A DNA stretch of 64,000 nucleotides from positions 62,001 through 126,000 of the forward strand of contig CAVTLC010000045.1 in assembly GCA_963735445.1 (NCBI GenBank). The letters run 5' to 3'. The DNA comes from AP-15 sp963735445 (GTDB taxonomy: Bacteria > Pseudomonadota > Alphaproteobacteria > ATCC43930 > CGMCC-115725). The position numbers and the translations under genes are program-made. The notes below the pieces were generated by a model. It was not told the DNA's origin and made no database searches. It saw only the letters and a list, made by a program, of their open reading frames with translations. Below, piece by piece: positions 47,090 through 57,003 of this stretch (positions within the stretch are counted from its first letter, which is position 1; each line of letters opens with the position of its first letter).

Positions 47090-47998
47090 ATGGATGAATT
47101 ACGGGCAGGGACGGCGAGCCCTGCGGCAGAAAACGAGCGCGCCGAGGCCGATCAAGATGAAACGCCTCAAGATGAAACGCCCCAAGATGAAACGCCGGCC
47201 GGCGTCACCGAGCGCGAGATCGAGGATATCGAAGACCGCGCCCGACTGCGCACGCCGGTCATTTACGAAATCGTGCGCCGCGAAGGCGAAACCGAAATGG
47301 ACCGCCCGAGCACGTCGCTGTGGTGGTCCGGGGTCGCCGCCGGGCTGTCGATCAGCTTTTCATTACTGGCGCAGGCGGTGCTGTGGATGCATCTGCCGAA
47401 TGCGCCGTGGCGCCCGCTGGTCAGCTCTTTTGGCTATTCGGTTGGATTTCTGATCGTCGTGCTGGCGCGCCAACAGCTGTTTACCGAAAACACCGTGACG
47501 GTCGTATTGCCGGTCGTCGCCGAGTTCACCGCGTCCAATTTGCGAAGATTGCTGCGGATGTGGAGCATCGTTTTCGCCGCCAACATGGTCGGGACTTTTG
47601 TCTCGGCATTGTTTTGCACGATTACGCCGGCCATCTCGCCCGAATTGCGCGGCGCGATGCTCGAACTCAGCCACACGACGATGGAGCTCAGCTGGGCCGA
47701 GATGCTGTTCCGCGGCATCGGCGCCGGATTTCTGATCTCGGCGATGGTTTGGCTGATCCCCAGCGCGGAGGGCGCGCAATTCTTCGTTATCACAATGAAC
47801 ACCTACCTGATCGCGATCGCCGGTTTTACGCATATCGTTGCCGGCAGCGTCGAAGGCTTCTTGCTGGTGTTGAACGGCCATCTCGGCTTTTTGCAGATGA
47901 TCGGCCATTTCACGGTGCCGGTTCTGCTCGGCAACGTCATCGGAGGGACGGCGTTGTTCGCCGTTATCTCCTATGCGCAGGTTATGAAGGAAATGTGA
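47090..47998 (+). CDS. formate/nitrite transporter family channel (YfdC-like)
   Basis: A 302-residue FNT-family pentameric channel subunit. The N-terminus is long, acidic and disordered and includes three tandem QDETP-type units. The channel part has about six membrane segments from SLWWSGVAAGLSISFSLLAQAV to the end, including GFLIVVLARQQLFTENTVTVVLP, GIGAGFLISAMVWLIPSA and HFTVPVLLGNVIGGTALFAVI. The charged N-terminal region with EIVRREGETEMDRPS places it with YfdC-like members, not FocA proper; the anion carried is unknown. The ATG at 47090 is chosen; the frame open from 46652 is antisense to the CoA transferase. Its ATGTGA end overlaps the next gene's GTG. Confidence 0.88.
   Translation: MDELRAGTASPAAENERAEADQDETPQDETPQDETPAGVTEREIEDIEDRARLRTPVIYEIVRREGETEMDRPSTSLWWSGVAAGLSISFSLLAQAVLWMHLPNAPWRPLVSSFGYSVGFLIVVLARQQLFTENTVTVVLPVVAEFTASNLRRLLRMWSIVFAANMVGTFVSALFCTITPAISPELRGAMLELSHTTMELSWAEMLFRGIGAGFLISAMVWLIPSAEGAQFFVITMNTYLIAIAGFTHIVAGSVEGFLLVLNGHLGFLQMIGHFTVPVLLGNVIGGTALFAVISYAQVMKEM
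47153..47197 (+). repeat. three tandem 15-base repeats in the FNT gene
   Basis: CAAGATGAAACGCC plus a variable last base, three times in a row, encoding Gln-Asp-Glu-Thr-Pro twice and a variant third unit. In frame, so the copy number can vary without breaking the gene. Confidence 0.85.
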
Positions 47999-48735
47999 CA
48001 GTCGCCGGCGATCCGCGCTCAGCCGGATCGGAGGTGCAAGCGGTCAATGTCGCCAAACATCGGATGGGGGGATATAGCGTGCGGTTGGCGCTGACCTTGT
48101 TGGCCGGCGCGGTGATCGGCTTCAACCGCGGCGAGCGCCACCAGCAGGTCGGTTTGCGGACCACGATGCTGGTCTGCCTTGCCGGATCGGTGACGATGAT
48201 CCTGGTGAACGTTTTATTTCCTGCGGTGCGCCAGCCCGAAGGTCTGTTTCGGTTGCCCCAGGGCCTGCTTTCGGGGATCGGGTTTATCGGCGCCGGCGCC
48301 ATCGTCCGTCGCGGCAGGCTCGTCGAAGGGGTTACCACGGCGGCGACCTTGTGGTTTGTGACCGTGATCGGGATGTGCCTCGGCGCCGGCTATCTTGGGC
48401 TTGGAGCGGCGTCCTCCGGCCTCGCGGCGCTGATACTCTGGTGCCTCAAATGGGTTGAGCGCCGCATCGGCATCGCGCGGCAGGCCCGCCTCATCGTGGC
48501 TTTCGAGACCGGTTCCGGTATCGAAAACCGAGTTATCGCCGCCCTCGCCCACGCCGGCTACAAGATCGCCGCCGAGTCGCGTTCGCTGACGGCCAACGGC
48601 GAGTGTTGCGAGATCTGCTATCAGCTGCGCTGGTACGATGATGGCCGCGCTGCGCTCACACCTGGTTTTACCGATGATCTAGCGCGCGAACGCGGTGTCC
48701 AGCGCCTCGAATGGAAGCCGGCCCGCGTCGACTGA
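47995..48735 (+). CDS. MgtC/SapB family membrane protein
   Basis: A 246-residue MgtC/SapB-type protein with four to five N-terminal membrane segments. It carries the family signature: LAGAVIGFNRGERHQQVGLRTTMLVCLAGS, GLLSGIGFIGAGAI and VEGVTTAATLWFV. A soluble ACT-like C-terminal domain follows (about 165-246). MgtC proteins affect Mg homeostasis and ATP synthase activity in pathogens; environmental members are poorly understood. The GTG start overlaps the stop of the FNT gene (GTGA), so both are co-translated. It converges with the next gene. Confidence 0.9.
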   Translation: MTVAGDPRSAGSEVQAVNVAKHRMGGYSVRLALTLLAGAVIGFNRGERHQQVGLRTTMLVCLAGSVTMILVNVLFPAVRQPEGLFRLPQGLLSGIGFIGAGAIVRRGRLVEGVTTAATLWFVTVIGMCLGAGYLGLGAASSGLAALILWCLKWVERRIGIARQARLIVAFETGSGIENRVIAALAHAGYKIAAESRSLTANGECCEICYQLRWYDDGRAALTPGFTDDLARERGVQRLEWKPARVD

Positions 48736-48759
48736 ACCCTCGCGAGCCGCCTAACTCGA

Positions 48760-50313
48760 TTAGTTGTTGATCCACTCACGCTCAAAGCGGGCGTAGCAAT
48801 CGCGCTCGCCCGGCATCTTGAGCCAGCCCGCCAACAGCCGCGGTGTCGCCAGCAGCAACCGGTCGCGCAAATGCGTCGAGTTGTGCTCGTACTCCTCAAA
48901 GGTCGAGACCGTGATCTTCTGGTTGTGCGGGTCGTCCTGGAACCGGCAGGCGCACAGCGCCACCGTTTCCTGATAGGCGCGGCGGTCGGCCCCAGACTTC
49001 AGATACTTGCCCGCGACCGCCGTGGCGCGCGGAAAGTCCAAGGCCATGATCGCCTCGTCGAGTTCGCCGAGCAGCGCCTGCGGGCTACGGCCGTCGCCGT
49101 TGAACGCGGCCCCCTCGTCCTCGATGACCGAATGGTACAGCTTGTTTTCGTGCGCCACGTCGTTGATAAAGCTCGCCATCAAATAAAGGATGCGCGCCTG
49201 ATACGGGTTGTCGCGGCTGCGCAGCCAATTGTTGGCGACGTTGCAATAGTCGAACGGGTGCTGGCCGTTGGTGAATTGCCGCGGCACGGTCGTCCGTAAG
49301 ATCAACTCCGCGGCGCCGAGCTGGATCGTGTCGCCGAGGCTTCTGATCGATTTGCCGGCTTTGAGATGCTTGGTCAGCAGGTCCCAGACCGCACCGCTAT
49401 CCGCGGTCATCAGCTGATCGAGCATTTCTTCGACTTCGGCCGGGGACAGCGGCGTCTTGTTGGTGTGCACCAGGCCCTTGCCGCCATCCTCGGGAAACTC
49501 GGCGGCGAGCCGCACGCACACTGAATCGTAAAGCGAGTAATAGAGCGGCCCGACCGCCATATCGGGCACACCCATGTAGTAGACGCCGTGCGCCTGATCC
49601 CAACCGACGACATCGGCGAGGTCGGTAATCGCGCGCGCCCGGATCGCCTTATGGCCGGTGTTGCGCGCCTTGCGGCCGATGACGGTGTCCTGCAGGTCGA
49701 TCAGGCCAAGAAATTCGAGCTGTTCGCGCAGCATCGGCCGCAACTGCTCGTCCTCGGCCATGCCCAGGAACAAGCCGTAGGAACGTCGTGCGTCGCCGCT
49801 GACGGTGGCGATCATATGCGAATGCAGCCGTTCCTCGACCGAGCCCTGTTCGTGAATCGGCTCGTGATCCTCCTGCCACACGACCGGGCCATAATCCGGC
49901 GGCGGGACGTTGATGCCCTTCATTGTCGCATAGCGGCCGGGATATTTGCCGAGCAGCTGGTTCCAGATGTCGAGCCCGGCCGGGATGTACCAGACGCTCT
50001 GCAACAGGGGCAGCAGCCGGTATTTCTCCGGCAGATAGGGCGTCAGGCAGGCCGACGCGCGCAGGCCGAGGATCGTGTGGTCGTTGTTGATCAGCGAGAC
50101 CTGACCATCCTTGACGTTGATGTGGCTCGGGACCTGCACAAAGGGGGCTTCCGCGGCGGTCACGACCGCGAGCGCATCGCCGATCGAGCGCCCGTCCTTT
50201 GCCACCATCCGGAAAAACAGATCGGTGGTTTTTGGCTGATCGCGTTCGAGGATCGCGTCGGTCAGGGGCCCGAAGTACTTGTCTTGACTGATTTCGGTGC
50301 GGCTGCGCAACAT
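48760..50313 (-). CDS. unrecognised 517-residue protein
   Basis: An intact frame of 517 residues. I do not recognise the family. The protein appears largely helical and soluble, has no signal peptide or membrane segment, and is rich in His, Asp and aromatic residues. Histidine-containing stretches include WQEDHEPIHEQ, EERLHSHMIATVSGD, GQHPFDYCNVANNWLRSRDNP and NDVAHENKLYHSV, which could bind a metal. Two halves seem present: residues 1-290, including SHINVKDGQVSLINNDHTILGLRAS, and a helical C-terminal half. Codon use looks like its neighbours. It is convergent with the MgtC-like gene and divergent from cysE with a 322-base gap. The general look recalls questin-oxidase-like proteins, but I cannot support that. 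Confidence 0.8.
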   Translation of the reverse strand: MLRSRTEISQDKYFGPLTDAILERDQPKTTDLFFRMVAKDGRSIGDALAVVTAAEAPFVQVPSHINVKDGQVSLINNDHTILGLRASACLTPYLPEKYRLLPLLQSVWYIPAGLDIWNQLLGKYPGRYATMKGINVPPPDYGPVVWQEDHEPIHEQGSVEERLHSHMIATVSGDARRSYGLFLGMAEDEQLRPMLREQLEFLGLIDLQDTVIGRKARNTGHKAIRARAITDLADVVGWDQAHGVYYMGVPDMAVGPLYYSLYDSVCVRLAAEFPEDGGKGLVHTNKTPLSPAEVEEMLDQLMTADSGAVWDLLTKHLKAGKSIRSLGDTIQLGAAELILRTTVPRQFTNGQHPFDYCNVANNWLRSRDNPYQARILYLMASFINDVAHENKLYHSVIEDEGAAFNGDGRSPQALLGELDEAIMALDFPRATAVAGKYLKSGADRRAYQETVALCACRFQDDPHNQKITVSTFEEYEHNSTHLRDRLLLATPRLLAGWLKMPGERDCYARFEREWINN

Positions 50314-50635
50314 CGCGGCACTCCGGCGGCTTGAAAGATAATGCAGCCTGGAGTGTAAGACTCGACTTAGCCTCGACGAAACCGGCGATCCAGCATTGGT
50401 GCTATGCCGGGGGTTTGCTCAGTGCGCGACTGGGAAAGGGCGGCGTTCCCCGCACTGCAATGAGCGATTGCCGCAGCCAATCGCGGTCACGGTCGATGGC
50501 CGGCACGCCGGTCTACCGCGCAGGAGTGCCGCAGCGCGGAGCAAATGGTTAACGGGCTAAAAGGGTTTTTGCGTCCCCCCTGTCGCACTCTTCGTTCATC
50601 ATGATAACCTGCCGCGAAACGGAGCGAAGGGGCCT
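50314..50635. other. intergenic region between the 517-residue protein gene and cysE
   Basis: 322 bases between divergent genes; it must hold both promoters. Short open frames here show no recognisable product. I see no clear -35/-10 pair, riboswitch or operator. Confidence 0.5.
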
Positions 50636-51484
50636 ATGAACGACATCGGCTTTGCCGCACCGGGGGCGCCCGGAACCCGACCACAACCCGCCTCCTCGAC
50701 CGAGATCGAGCTGTGGCCGATATTGTGCGCGGAAGCGGCGCGGGCGGCGGCCCGCGAGGAGATCCTGGCCGGGCTCATCGATCGCGCGGTGCTTAGTTGC
50801 GACAACTTTACCTCGGCTCTTGGCGGGTTGCTGGCGCACAAGCTTGCGGATGCGGCATTGCCGGCGCCCCGGCTTGCCGACCTCGTCAGATCAGCAATCG
50901 CCGATGAACCGGCGATCGTCGTTGCGGCGGCGACCGATCTCAACGCGATCCGCACCCGCGACCCGGCCGCAGAGAGCTATCTGACCCCGTTCCTCTACTA
51001 CAAGGGTTTCCACGCGCTCGAGTGGCACCGCATCGCTCATTGGGTGTGGCGGGTAGGACGACGCGACCTCGCGCATTTCCTGCAAAGCCGCGCTTCCGAA
51101 GTTTTCGCGGTCGACATTCATCCCGCGGTTCCGATCGGGACCGGGGTGTTTATCGATCACGCCACCGGTCTCGTCGTCGGCGAGACCGCGGTCATCGGCA
51201 ACGATGTTTCGATTTTGCACGAGGTGACCCTGGGCGGGACCGGCAAGGAGCGCGGCGACCGCCACCCCAAGGTGCGCGACGGCGTGCTGTTGTGTGCCGG
51301 CGCCAAGGTGCTCGGCAATGTCGAGATCGGCCGCGAAGCCAAAGTCGGCGCCGGCAGCGTTGTTCTTACCAATGTGCCGCCGCGAGCGACTGTCGCCGGC
51401 GTGCCGGCGCGCATCGTCGCCTGGTCGCAGGGTGCGGTTCCGGCCCTGGAAATGGATCAAAGCCTGCCGGACTACGAGATCTGA
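50636..51484 (+). CDS. cysE: serine O-acetyltransferase
   Basis: A 282-residue CysE that makes O-acetylserine for cysteine synthesis. The N-terminal helical domain (about 20-150) ends in FHALEWHRIAHWVWRVGRRDLA. The left-handed beta-helix has SEVFAVDIHPAVPIGTGVFIDHATGLVVGE in hexapeptide rhythm, the catalytic His in IDHATG and in ILHEVTLGGTG, and the family end RATVAGVPARIV. Cysteine-sensitive feedback forms share this layout. No cysK or iscR is next to it; cysD-cysNC lies 12 kb away. Confidence 0.95.
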   Translation: MNDIGFAAPGAPGTRPQPASSTEIELWPILCAEAARAAAREEILAGLIDRAVLSCDNFTSALGGLLAHKLADAALPAPRLADLVRSAIADEPAIVVAAATDLNAIRTRDPAAESYLTPFLYYKGFHALEWHRIAHWVWRVGRRDLAHFLQSRASEVFAVDIHPAVPIGTGVFIDHATGLVVGETAVIGNDVSILHEVTLGGTGKERGDRHPKVRDGVLLCAGAKVLGNVEIGREAKVGAGSVVLTNVPPRATVAGVPARIVAWSQGAVPALEMDQSLPDYEI

Positions 51485-51602
51485 CCCGACTGGCCCGAAC
51501 TGACCGGACCACGGCGCCTGGGCCAAGCTCCGTGAGGGCTTAGGTGGACCGGGTCAACCCATCTAAGCGTGCCATAGAGATTTCCTGGATCTGAAATTAA
51601 AG

Positions 51603-53948
51603 ATGAGCCCAACACTCGGCTTTTCTATTTCGACAACCTTTACCCGAATCCTCCTCACTTTAATTCTCTTGGGTTGGTCATCCGGTTTTTCCACAGCGGC
51701 TGATGCTCCCGTTTCAAAGCCGGGGGCGCCGACTATTGCGCCATCAATTGCTGGAGCACCGGATGCGCCCGGTTCGGCAGCGGCGCAATCGGCGTCGTCA
51801 TCGCCAGCACCGACGAGCGCAGCAATCTTGGGCCTCGACACCAAGACGAAAAGCGCATGGGTCGGTCATTACGGCTCGGAGGGGTATCAGCTCGTAAACC
51901 AGGCTACCAAGCTTCCCGGCTACGCGCAGCTGACCGTCAGCACCCCGCCGGATACGGCGATAAGCTCGACTGCTGATCCGCGGGTGCTGAAAATCGCCGG
52001 CAGCTCGACTGGCCCGTGGGCCAATTGGGCGACCCTGACGAGTTTTTCAATCGACCTCAATCTAACGGATAAGCTTCCCCACAAAGTAAGTTTCTATGCT
52101 CTCGACTTTTACAATTCAGGGTTTAGGCAAAGATTTAAAGTAAAAGATGCGATTTCCGGCGCCGTGCTTTCGACCCAGAACCTCTCGACCTTCGCCGGCG
52201 GCGTCTATCTCAGCTGGCAAGTCAGCGGACATGTAATTTTCGAGATAACGAGCACCGCAGACCAGGGGTGCTGCGGTGCAGTCAGCGGGATCTTCTTTGA
52301 TCCGCCGCAGCCGCTAACGAGTCCCGTCCACTTGATCGTATCGGCAAAGAGCGCGGCAACGCCGATCGGCATACCAGCGCCGAGCGAGCTGAACTATCCG
52401 GCCTCGCGCCTCGGCATTAAAGTATCCGGTCTCCCGAGCGGCGGAACCGTGACATTTGCCGATGGGCTGACGCCGGTGAAGATAGACCAGCGGCTGACGC
52501 CCGCTCAGCTGACCGGTCTTAGGTTTGTGCCTGGGCCGGTTACTGCCACAACAGCTTCGAACTTTGGGTATACGGTTACCGATCCGGCGGGCCGAAGTAC
52601 TACCGGAAGCGCCGTCATCGTAGTCGAAGTGGCTGTAGTGCCTCTACCGCCGCCACCGACGTGCTCAGGCTCGGGAATGGAATCCGTACCGGATGTCAGG
52701 AGCGATCGCGGTCAGCCTGTTTCCTTATTGGTTCCGCGCAGTGGAATTCAACCCTCGGAAATGGCTGTCGTGGTCAATGACAGCGATCCGCAATCAGTTA
52801 TTGTTGGTCGATATTACCAGCTCAAACATGGGATCCCGAACAAGAACATAGTTCATATCGATTTCCCTTTTGTCGCGAGCACAGAAGCGAATTTTTCGAT
52901 TTCAGCGAAGGACTTTACGGCCCTAAAATCGCAGGTGGATGCGCAGTTAGACCCTAACATACAAGCGTACGCGATCACTTGGACCCAGCCCTGGTCGGTG
53001 GGAGGCGGGACGGGGCTAACAACAGCGTTCTCGATGGGCTACGCTGCAGCTGAGGGGCCCAGCCCCTATTACAATAGCGGTTCGGTTCAGCCCTACACCG
53101 ACCTGAAATTCCGTCCATCGATGATGGTCGCCGGGTTCACTCTTCAGGATTCACTGTCGTTGATCGATAGGGGCGCGGCGGCGGCGCAAACTCTACCCTC
53201 GGCAAACGCATACCTCGTTCGTACGACAGACACCGGGCGCAGCAATCCTCGATACGTCGATTTCGAGGGTAGCGCCGTATACTGGGACCACCCGAACGGC
53301 TTGCATGTCGTCTATGTCGACAATTCGGCGGGCACGGGCAGTGACTTCATTCAAAACGCGACAAACGTATTATTTTACGAGACCTCTCTGTCGGGAGTCC
53401 CGGCGATCAACACCAATAAGTATCTGCCGGGCGCGGTCGCCGATCACTTGACCTCGTTTGGCGGCGCTCTTCTCGAAAGAGTCCAAATGAGCGTACTGAA
53501 TTGGCTGCAAGCAGGTGTTACCGCGAGTTACGGTACAGTCACGGAACCAGGCGCCGATTACCGCAAATTTCCGCAAGCCTCGATCTTACTAAATACTTAT
53601 TTTAGCGGCAACACGGTCGTCGAGGCATACACGAAATCAGTGGAACTTCCTCATCAAGGCGTTTTTGTCGGAGATCCGTTGGCGCGACCGTTCGGAACAA
53701 AGGCGTCCCTGACAGAGAAAGGGCTAGTGATAAAGACGAGCATCCTTAAGCCGGGGTTCAAATACATTCTGCTCGGCGGAGATTCCTGTTCGGCACCATT
53801 CAACAAATTGCAATCGAATATCTCTGTTTCGCAACAGATCTACAAAACCATTACCGATGCATCGGGTTACCATCCGTTTTACCGGTTAGTTGCAACTGGC
53901 GGCGAAAATCCATTAGTTCGTAACGAACACGCACCGGGTGCGAATTGA
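51603..53948 (+). CDS. secreted multidomain protein with C-terminal TIGR03790 domain
   Basis: A 781-residue exported protein. A signal peptide (about 1-37, hydrophobic RILLTLILLGWSSGF) and an Ala/Pro/Ser-rich linker come first. A beta domain (about 80-235, AWVGHYGSEGYQLVNQA to GCCGAVSGIFFDPP) follows, then an Ig-like domain (about 240-345, ending GYTVTDPAGRSTTGSA). The TIGR03790-type domain runs from AVVVNDSDPQSVIVGRYYQLKHGIP to LPHQGVFVGDPLARPFG, with SYGTVTEPGADYRKFPQ. TIGR03790 proteins are surface or exported proteins of unknown role found in diverse bacteria. Base composition is more AT-rich than its neighbours, which may indicate transfer. It stands alone. Confidence 0.8.
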   Translation: MSPTLGFSISTTFTRILLTLILLGWSSGFSTAADAPVSKPGAPTIAPSIAGAPDAPGSAAAQSASSSPAPTSAAILGLDTKTKSAWVGHYGSEGYQLVNQATKLPGYAQLTVSTPPDTAISSTADPRVLKIAGSSTGPWANWATLTSFSIDLNLTDKLPHKVSFYALDFYNSGFRQRFKVKDAISGAVLSTQNLSTFAGGVYLSWQVSGHVIFEITSTADQGCCGAVSGIFFDPPQPLTSPVHLIVSAKSAATPIGIPAPSELNYPASRLGIKVSGLPSGGTVTFADGLTPVKIDQRLTPAQLTGLRFVPGPVTATTASNFGYTVTDPAGRSTTGSAVIVVEVAVVPLPPPPTCSGSGMESVPDVRSDRGQPVSLLVPRSGIQPSEMAVVVNDSDPQSVIVGRYYQLKHGIPNKNIVHIDFPFVASTEANFSISAKDFTALKSQVDAQLDPNIQAYAITWTQPWSVGGGTGLTTAFSMGYAAAEGPSPYYNSGSVQPYTDLKFRPSMMVAGFTLQDSLSLIDRGAAAAQTLPSANAYLVRTTDTGRSNPRYVDFEGSAVYWDHPNGLHVVYVDNSAGTGSDFIQNATNVLFYETSLSGVPAINTNKYLPGAVADHLTSFGGALLERVQMSVLNWLQAGVTASYGTVTEPGADYRKFPQASILLNTYFSGNTVVEAYTKSVELPHQGVFVGDPLARPFGTKASLTEKGLVIKTSILKPGFKYILLGGDSCSAPFNKLQSNISVSQQIYKTITDASGYHPFYRLVATGGENPLVRNEHAPGAN

Positions 53949-54233
53949 AGCGGCCTGGCGAATAGCGGAGCAAGGCCGCCGCAATTCTTTATCAAGGTCT
54001 TGGGCTCCCTGGAGCGGCTTGCCGCGGTGCGGGCGGCGTTGGCCTGAAAACGTCTGGTTGGAAATGGGGCCGAAATCATCGAATATGCCGCGCCAACCTC
54101 TTGAAAGCGGGCCGGGAGCTTGCCCCGCATGAACAGGGGGCCAACGTTCAGATATCGGAGACCCCTGGGTTCCTGCTTTCAGGACGCTTTCGTCCGGAAT
54201 AATGGATGGGTAATGTGAAAGGGAGGATCTTCA

Positions 54234-55218
54234 ATGCTGGAGCTGTCTGACATCCAATCCTCGCAAGAAGAGCTGCAGGACTACTATTCGCAATTGGCCG
54301 CGCAGCATGTGACGCCCGCCTGGATCGGCGGCGGTATCAGCATCGAGCCGCAAAGTAAGGCGATGCCATACTTGTGGCATTGGCGGGAGCTGCGGCCGCA
54401 AGCGATGCGGGCGGCCGAGCTGGTCGGCACCGCGCAGGCCGAGCGCCGGGTGTTGCGTCTGACCAACCCCGAGCTGCCCGGGGCTGCCAGCAACACGCTT
54501 GTCGCCAACATCCAGATCGTGATGCCGGGCGAGATTGCCCGGGCCCATCGCCACTCCGCAGCGGCGCTTCGCCTGATCATCGAGGGCAAGGGCGGCTACA
54601 CGGTCGTGAACGGTGAGCGCGTCCCGATGTACCCGGGCGATCTCGTGCTGACCCCGAATTGGTGCTGGCACGACCACGCCAACGACACCGATGCGCCGAT
54701 GATCTGGCTCGACGGCCTCGACACACCGCTGGTGCGGATGCTCGAAGCCGGGTTCTATGAAGAGTACCCCCAGGAGCGGCAAGACTTTGGCGCCGCCGTC
54801 AACGCCTCGCAGTGGCACTACCCGATGTCGGAGATGCGGGCTGCGCTGCAGCGACCGCGCTGCCGCCAATACCGCCGCGGCCGGCGAGGAGATCATCCTC
54901 GAATACAAGAACCGGGTCACCGGCGGACCGGTCATGCCGACGATCGCCTGCCACATGCAGCTGCTGCGCCCCGGTGAGAAGACGCGGGCACGCCGCCAAG
55001 TCTGCTGCACAAATTATCACGTGATCGAGGGCGCCGGCTATTCGGTGGTGGGCGAAGAACGGCTCGACTGGGAAGACAAGGACGTGTTCACGGTCCCGAC
55101 CTGGACCTTTTGCGAGCACGTCAATACCGGCGACCACCCGGCCTTCTTGTTCAGCTTCAGCGACGCCCCGGTCATGAAGGCGCTGAGCCTCTACCGCGAC
55201 GAGACCCGGCGGTCGTAG
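54234..55218 (+). CDS. gentisate 1,2-dioxygenase-like bicupin, one frameshift
   Basis: A bicupin of about 327 residues. The first cupin has ARAHRHSAAALRLIIEG and WCWHDHANDTDAP with the iron-binding histidines, and MIWLDGLDTPLV after it, which is the gentisate-dioxygenase pattern. The frame then breaks near 54845-54850; from 54848 another frame continues with SDRAAANTAAAGEEIILEYKN and a second cupin (TNYHVIEGAGYSVVGEERLDW, FCEHVN) to the stop at 55218. One extra base would explain it. Gentisate dioxygenase opens the ring of gentisate to maleylpyruvate, but no maleylpyruvate isomerase or hydrolase gene is near, so the substrate could differ. Confidence 0.82.
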
Positions 55219-55359
55219 CCGCAAGCTGCGCCTTTGCCTGACCCTCCGGGTGGGGACGAGAATGCCAAATCAGCTGCGCCGGCATCGAATAATAAGCGGT
55301 CGTATGTGGGGAAGAACAGCGCTCCCGAGTTGCGTCTCGCGCGCCACGAGCCGGCGTAA

Positions 55360-56905
55360 TTATGCGCTTGTCCCCATACGGGTTTCGTCGACGAATTGCT
55401 CGGTCGCGGTGTCGATCGCTCTCCCGCGACGCCCGCGCGGCGCGTGGATATAAAGCGAAGCGGGGTTGACTCGCCGCTCGGGTGCGGAGGGCGGCAGCGG
55501 GATCTGGTAGGCTACCGGTCTGTCGTGATCGGCAAGCAGCAGTTCGGGGCGGTAAACCTTGTTCATCTGGAACAGGCTGCGCACAAAGTTGGTCTGGCCG
55601 TGCATTAACAACCGGGCCACGATACCGCCGGCGTCGACCAGCTGGTGCCAGTCGAGGTGTTTTTTGAGGATCGCGCGCTGGGTCGTCACCAATTCCTCAT
55701 AGAACTCGGCGAGCGGCAATCGTGTCGGCAACACCGCGTGCTGGATGTCGAACAGCCGGTAGTCGCGGGTTTCGAGCCGGCGGCTCTCGGTGACCCAACT
55801 CTCGGTTCCCGGATAGGGGGTATTGATGCTGAGGTTGATGACATCGGGCATCTCCAGGCACCATTCGCGCACGATGCGAAAGCGCTCGTGGTCCCAATCG
55901 GGGTCGGCGATCAAATTGACCGCGACGTTGACGCCGAGCGAGCGGGCGAATTCGACCGCCTCGAAGTTTTTGTCGAGAGCGACGCGCTTGCGGTATTTCT
56001 TGAGCCCGGCTTCGTCGATCGCTTCGAGACCGAGAAACATCGTCACCAATCCAAGCCGCGCCCACAGCCGAAACGCCTCCTTGTTGCGCAACAGCACATC
56101 GCCGCGAGTCTCGAGGTAATAGCGCTTTTTGATGCCGGCGCGGGCGATCGCCTCGCCGATTTCGAGGCCGTGGCGCTCGTGAATAAAGGCCACATCATCG
56201 ACGATAAAGATGCCCGGCTCGCGGATCGAGCGCAGGTCCTCGATCACCCGTTCGGTACTGACCAGGCGATAGCTGCGGCCGTAAAAGGTCCAGGCGCTGC
56301 AAAACGAGCAATCCCACGGGCAGCCGCGGGAAAACTCGATCGAAGCGCAAGGGTCGAGCGTGCCGATAAAATACTTGCGGCGATGGCGCAACAGATCGCG
56401 GGCCGGGGTCAATTCGTCGAGCGAATGAACAAAGGTGGGCGGCGGCCCGTCGCCGCTGGCGGTGACCGCCCCCGGGACAGTGACGGGGTCCTCGCCCCGT
56501 TCGATCGCCGATAGTAGCAACGGCATCGATGCCTCGCCCTCACCCTTGAGGACGCAATCGATGGCACCCGCTCCGTGGACGAGGATGGCAGATCGCGGTA
56601 AACGAGGCGCTATGGCCGCCGACACAGATAAAAATATTGGGGAAACGGGCCTTTGTCGCCTTTGCCAGGTCGACGATTTCCGGGACGTTCGCCAGATAAT
56701 TGCAGGAAAAGGCGACGACATCGGGGCGCCAGCGCTCGATCATCCGGAAATAGGCGCGATGGTCCTCGGCCTGCAAGTCGATCAGCGCGACGGCGTGACC
56801 GGCCTGGCGCACCGCCTGGGCGACGAGTTCGAGGCCAAGCGGTTCGAGCCGCAGAAAAATCTTTGTGTACATGAGAGGGCCCGGATGGACCCCGAGAAAC
56901 CGCAT
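55360..56905 (-). CDS. hpnR: hopanoid C-3 methylase HpnR, copy 1, one frameshift
   Basis: HpnR is a B12-binding radical SAM enzyme that methylates hopanoids at C-3. The start MRFLGVHPGPLMYTKIFLRLEPLGLELVA and the body with SIEFSRGCPWDCSFCSAWTFYGRSYRL (CxxxCxxC), GIFIVDDVAFI, LETRGDVLLRNKE and NTPYPGTESWVTESR match HpnR throughout, ending GRRGRAIDTATEQFVDETRMG. The frame changes near 56590-56605, after GGHSASFTA. The span of 1546 bases is one base more than the 515 codons, including stop, of a normal gene, so a single insertion explains it. I start at the ATG at 56905, with GAGAGGGAAAG upstream. It lies directly downstream of copy 2 on the same strand, so this is a tandem paralogue. Confidence 0.88.
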
Positions 56906-57003
56906 CGCGCTTTCCCTCTCGCCGTTGCTGCGCTGATATAGAGCCTCGCCGCCCTGAAGAGGCAAGCGGTGATCCGTCCGAAGTTATTGTATCGCGGCGC
57001 GGC

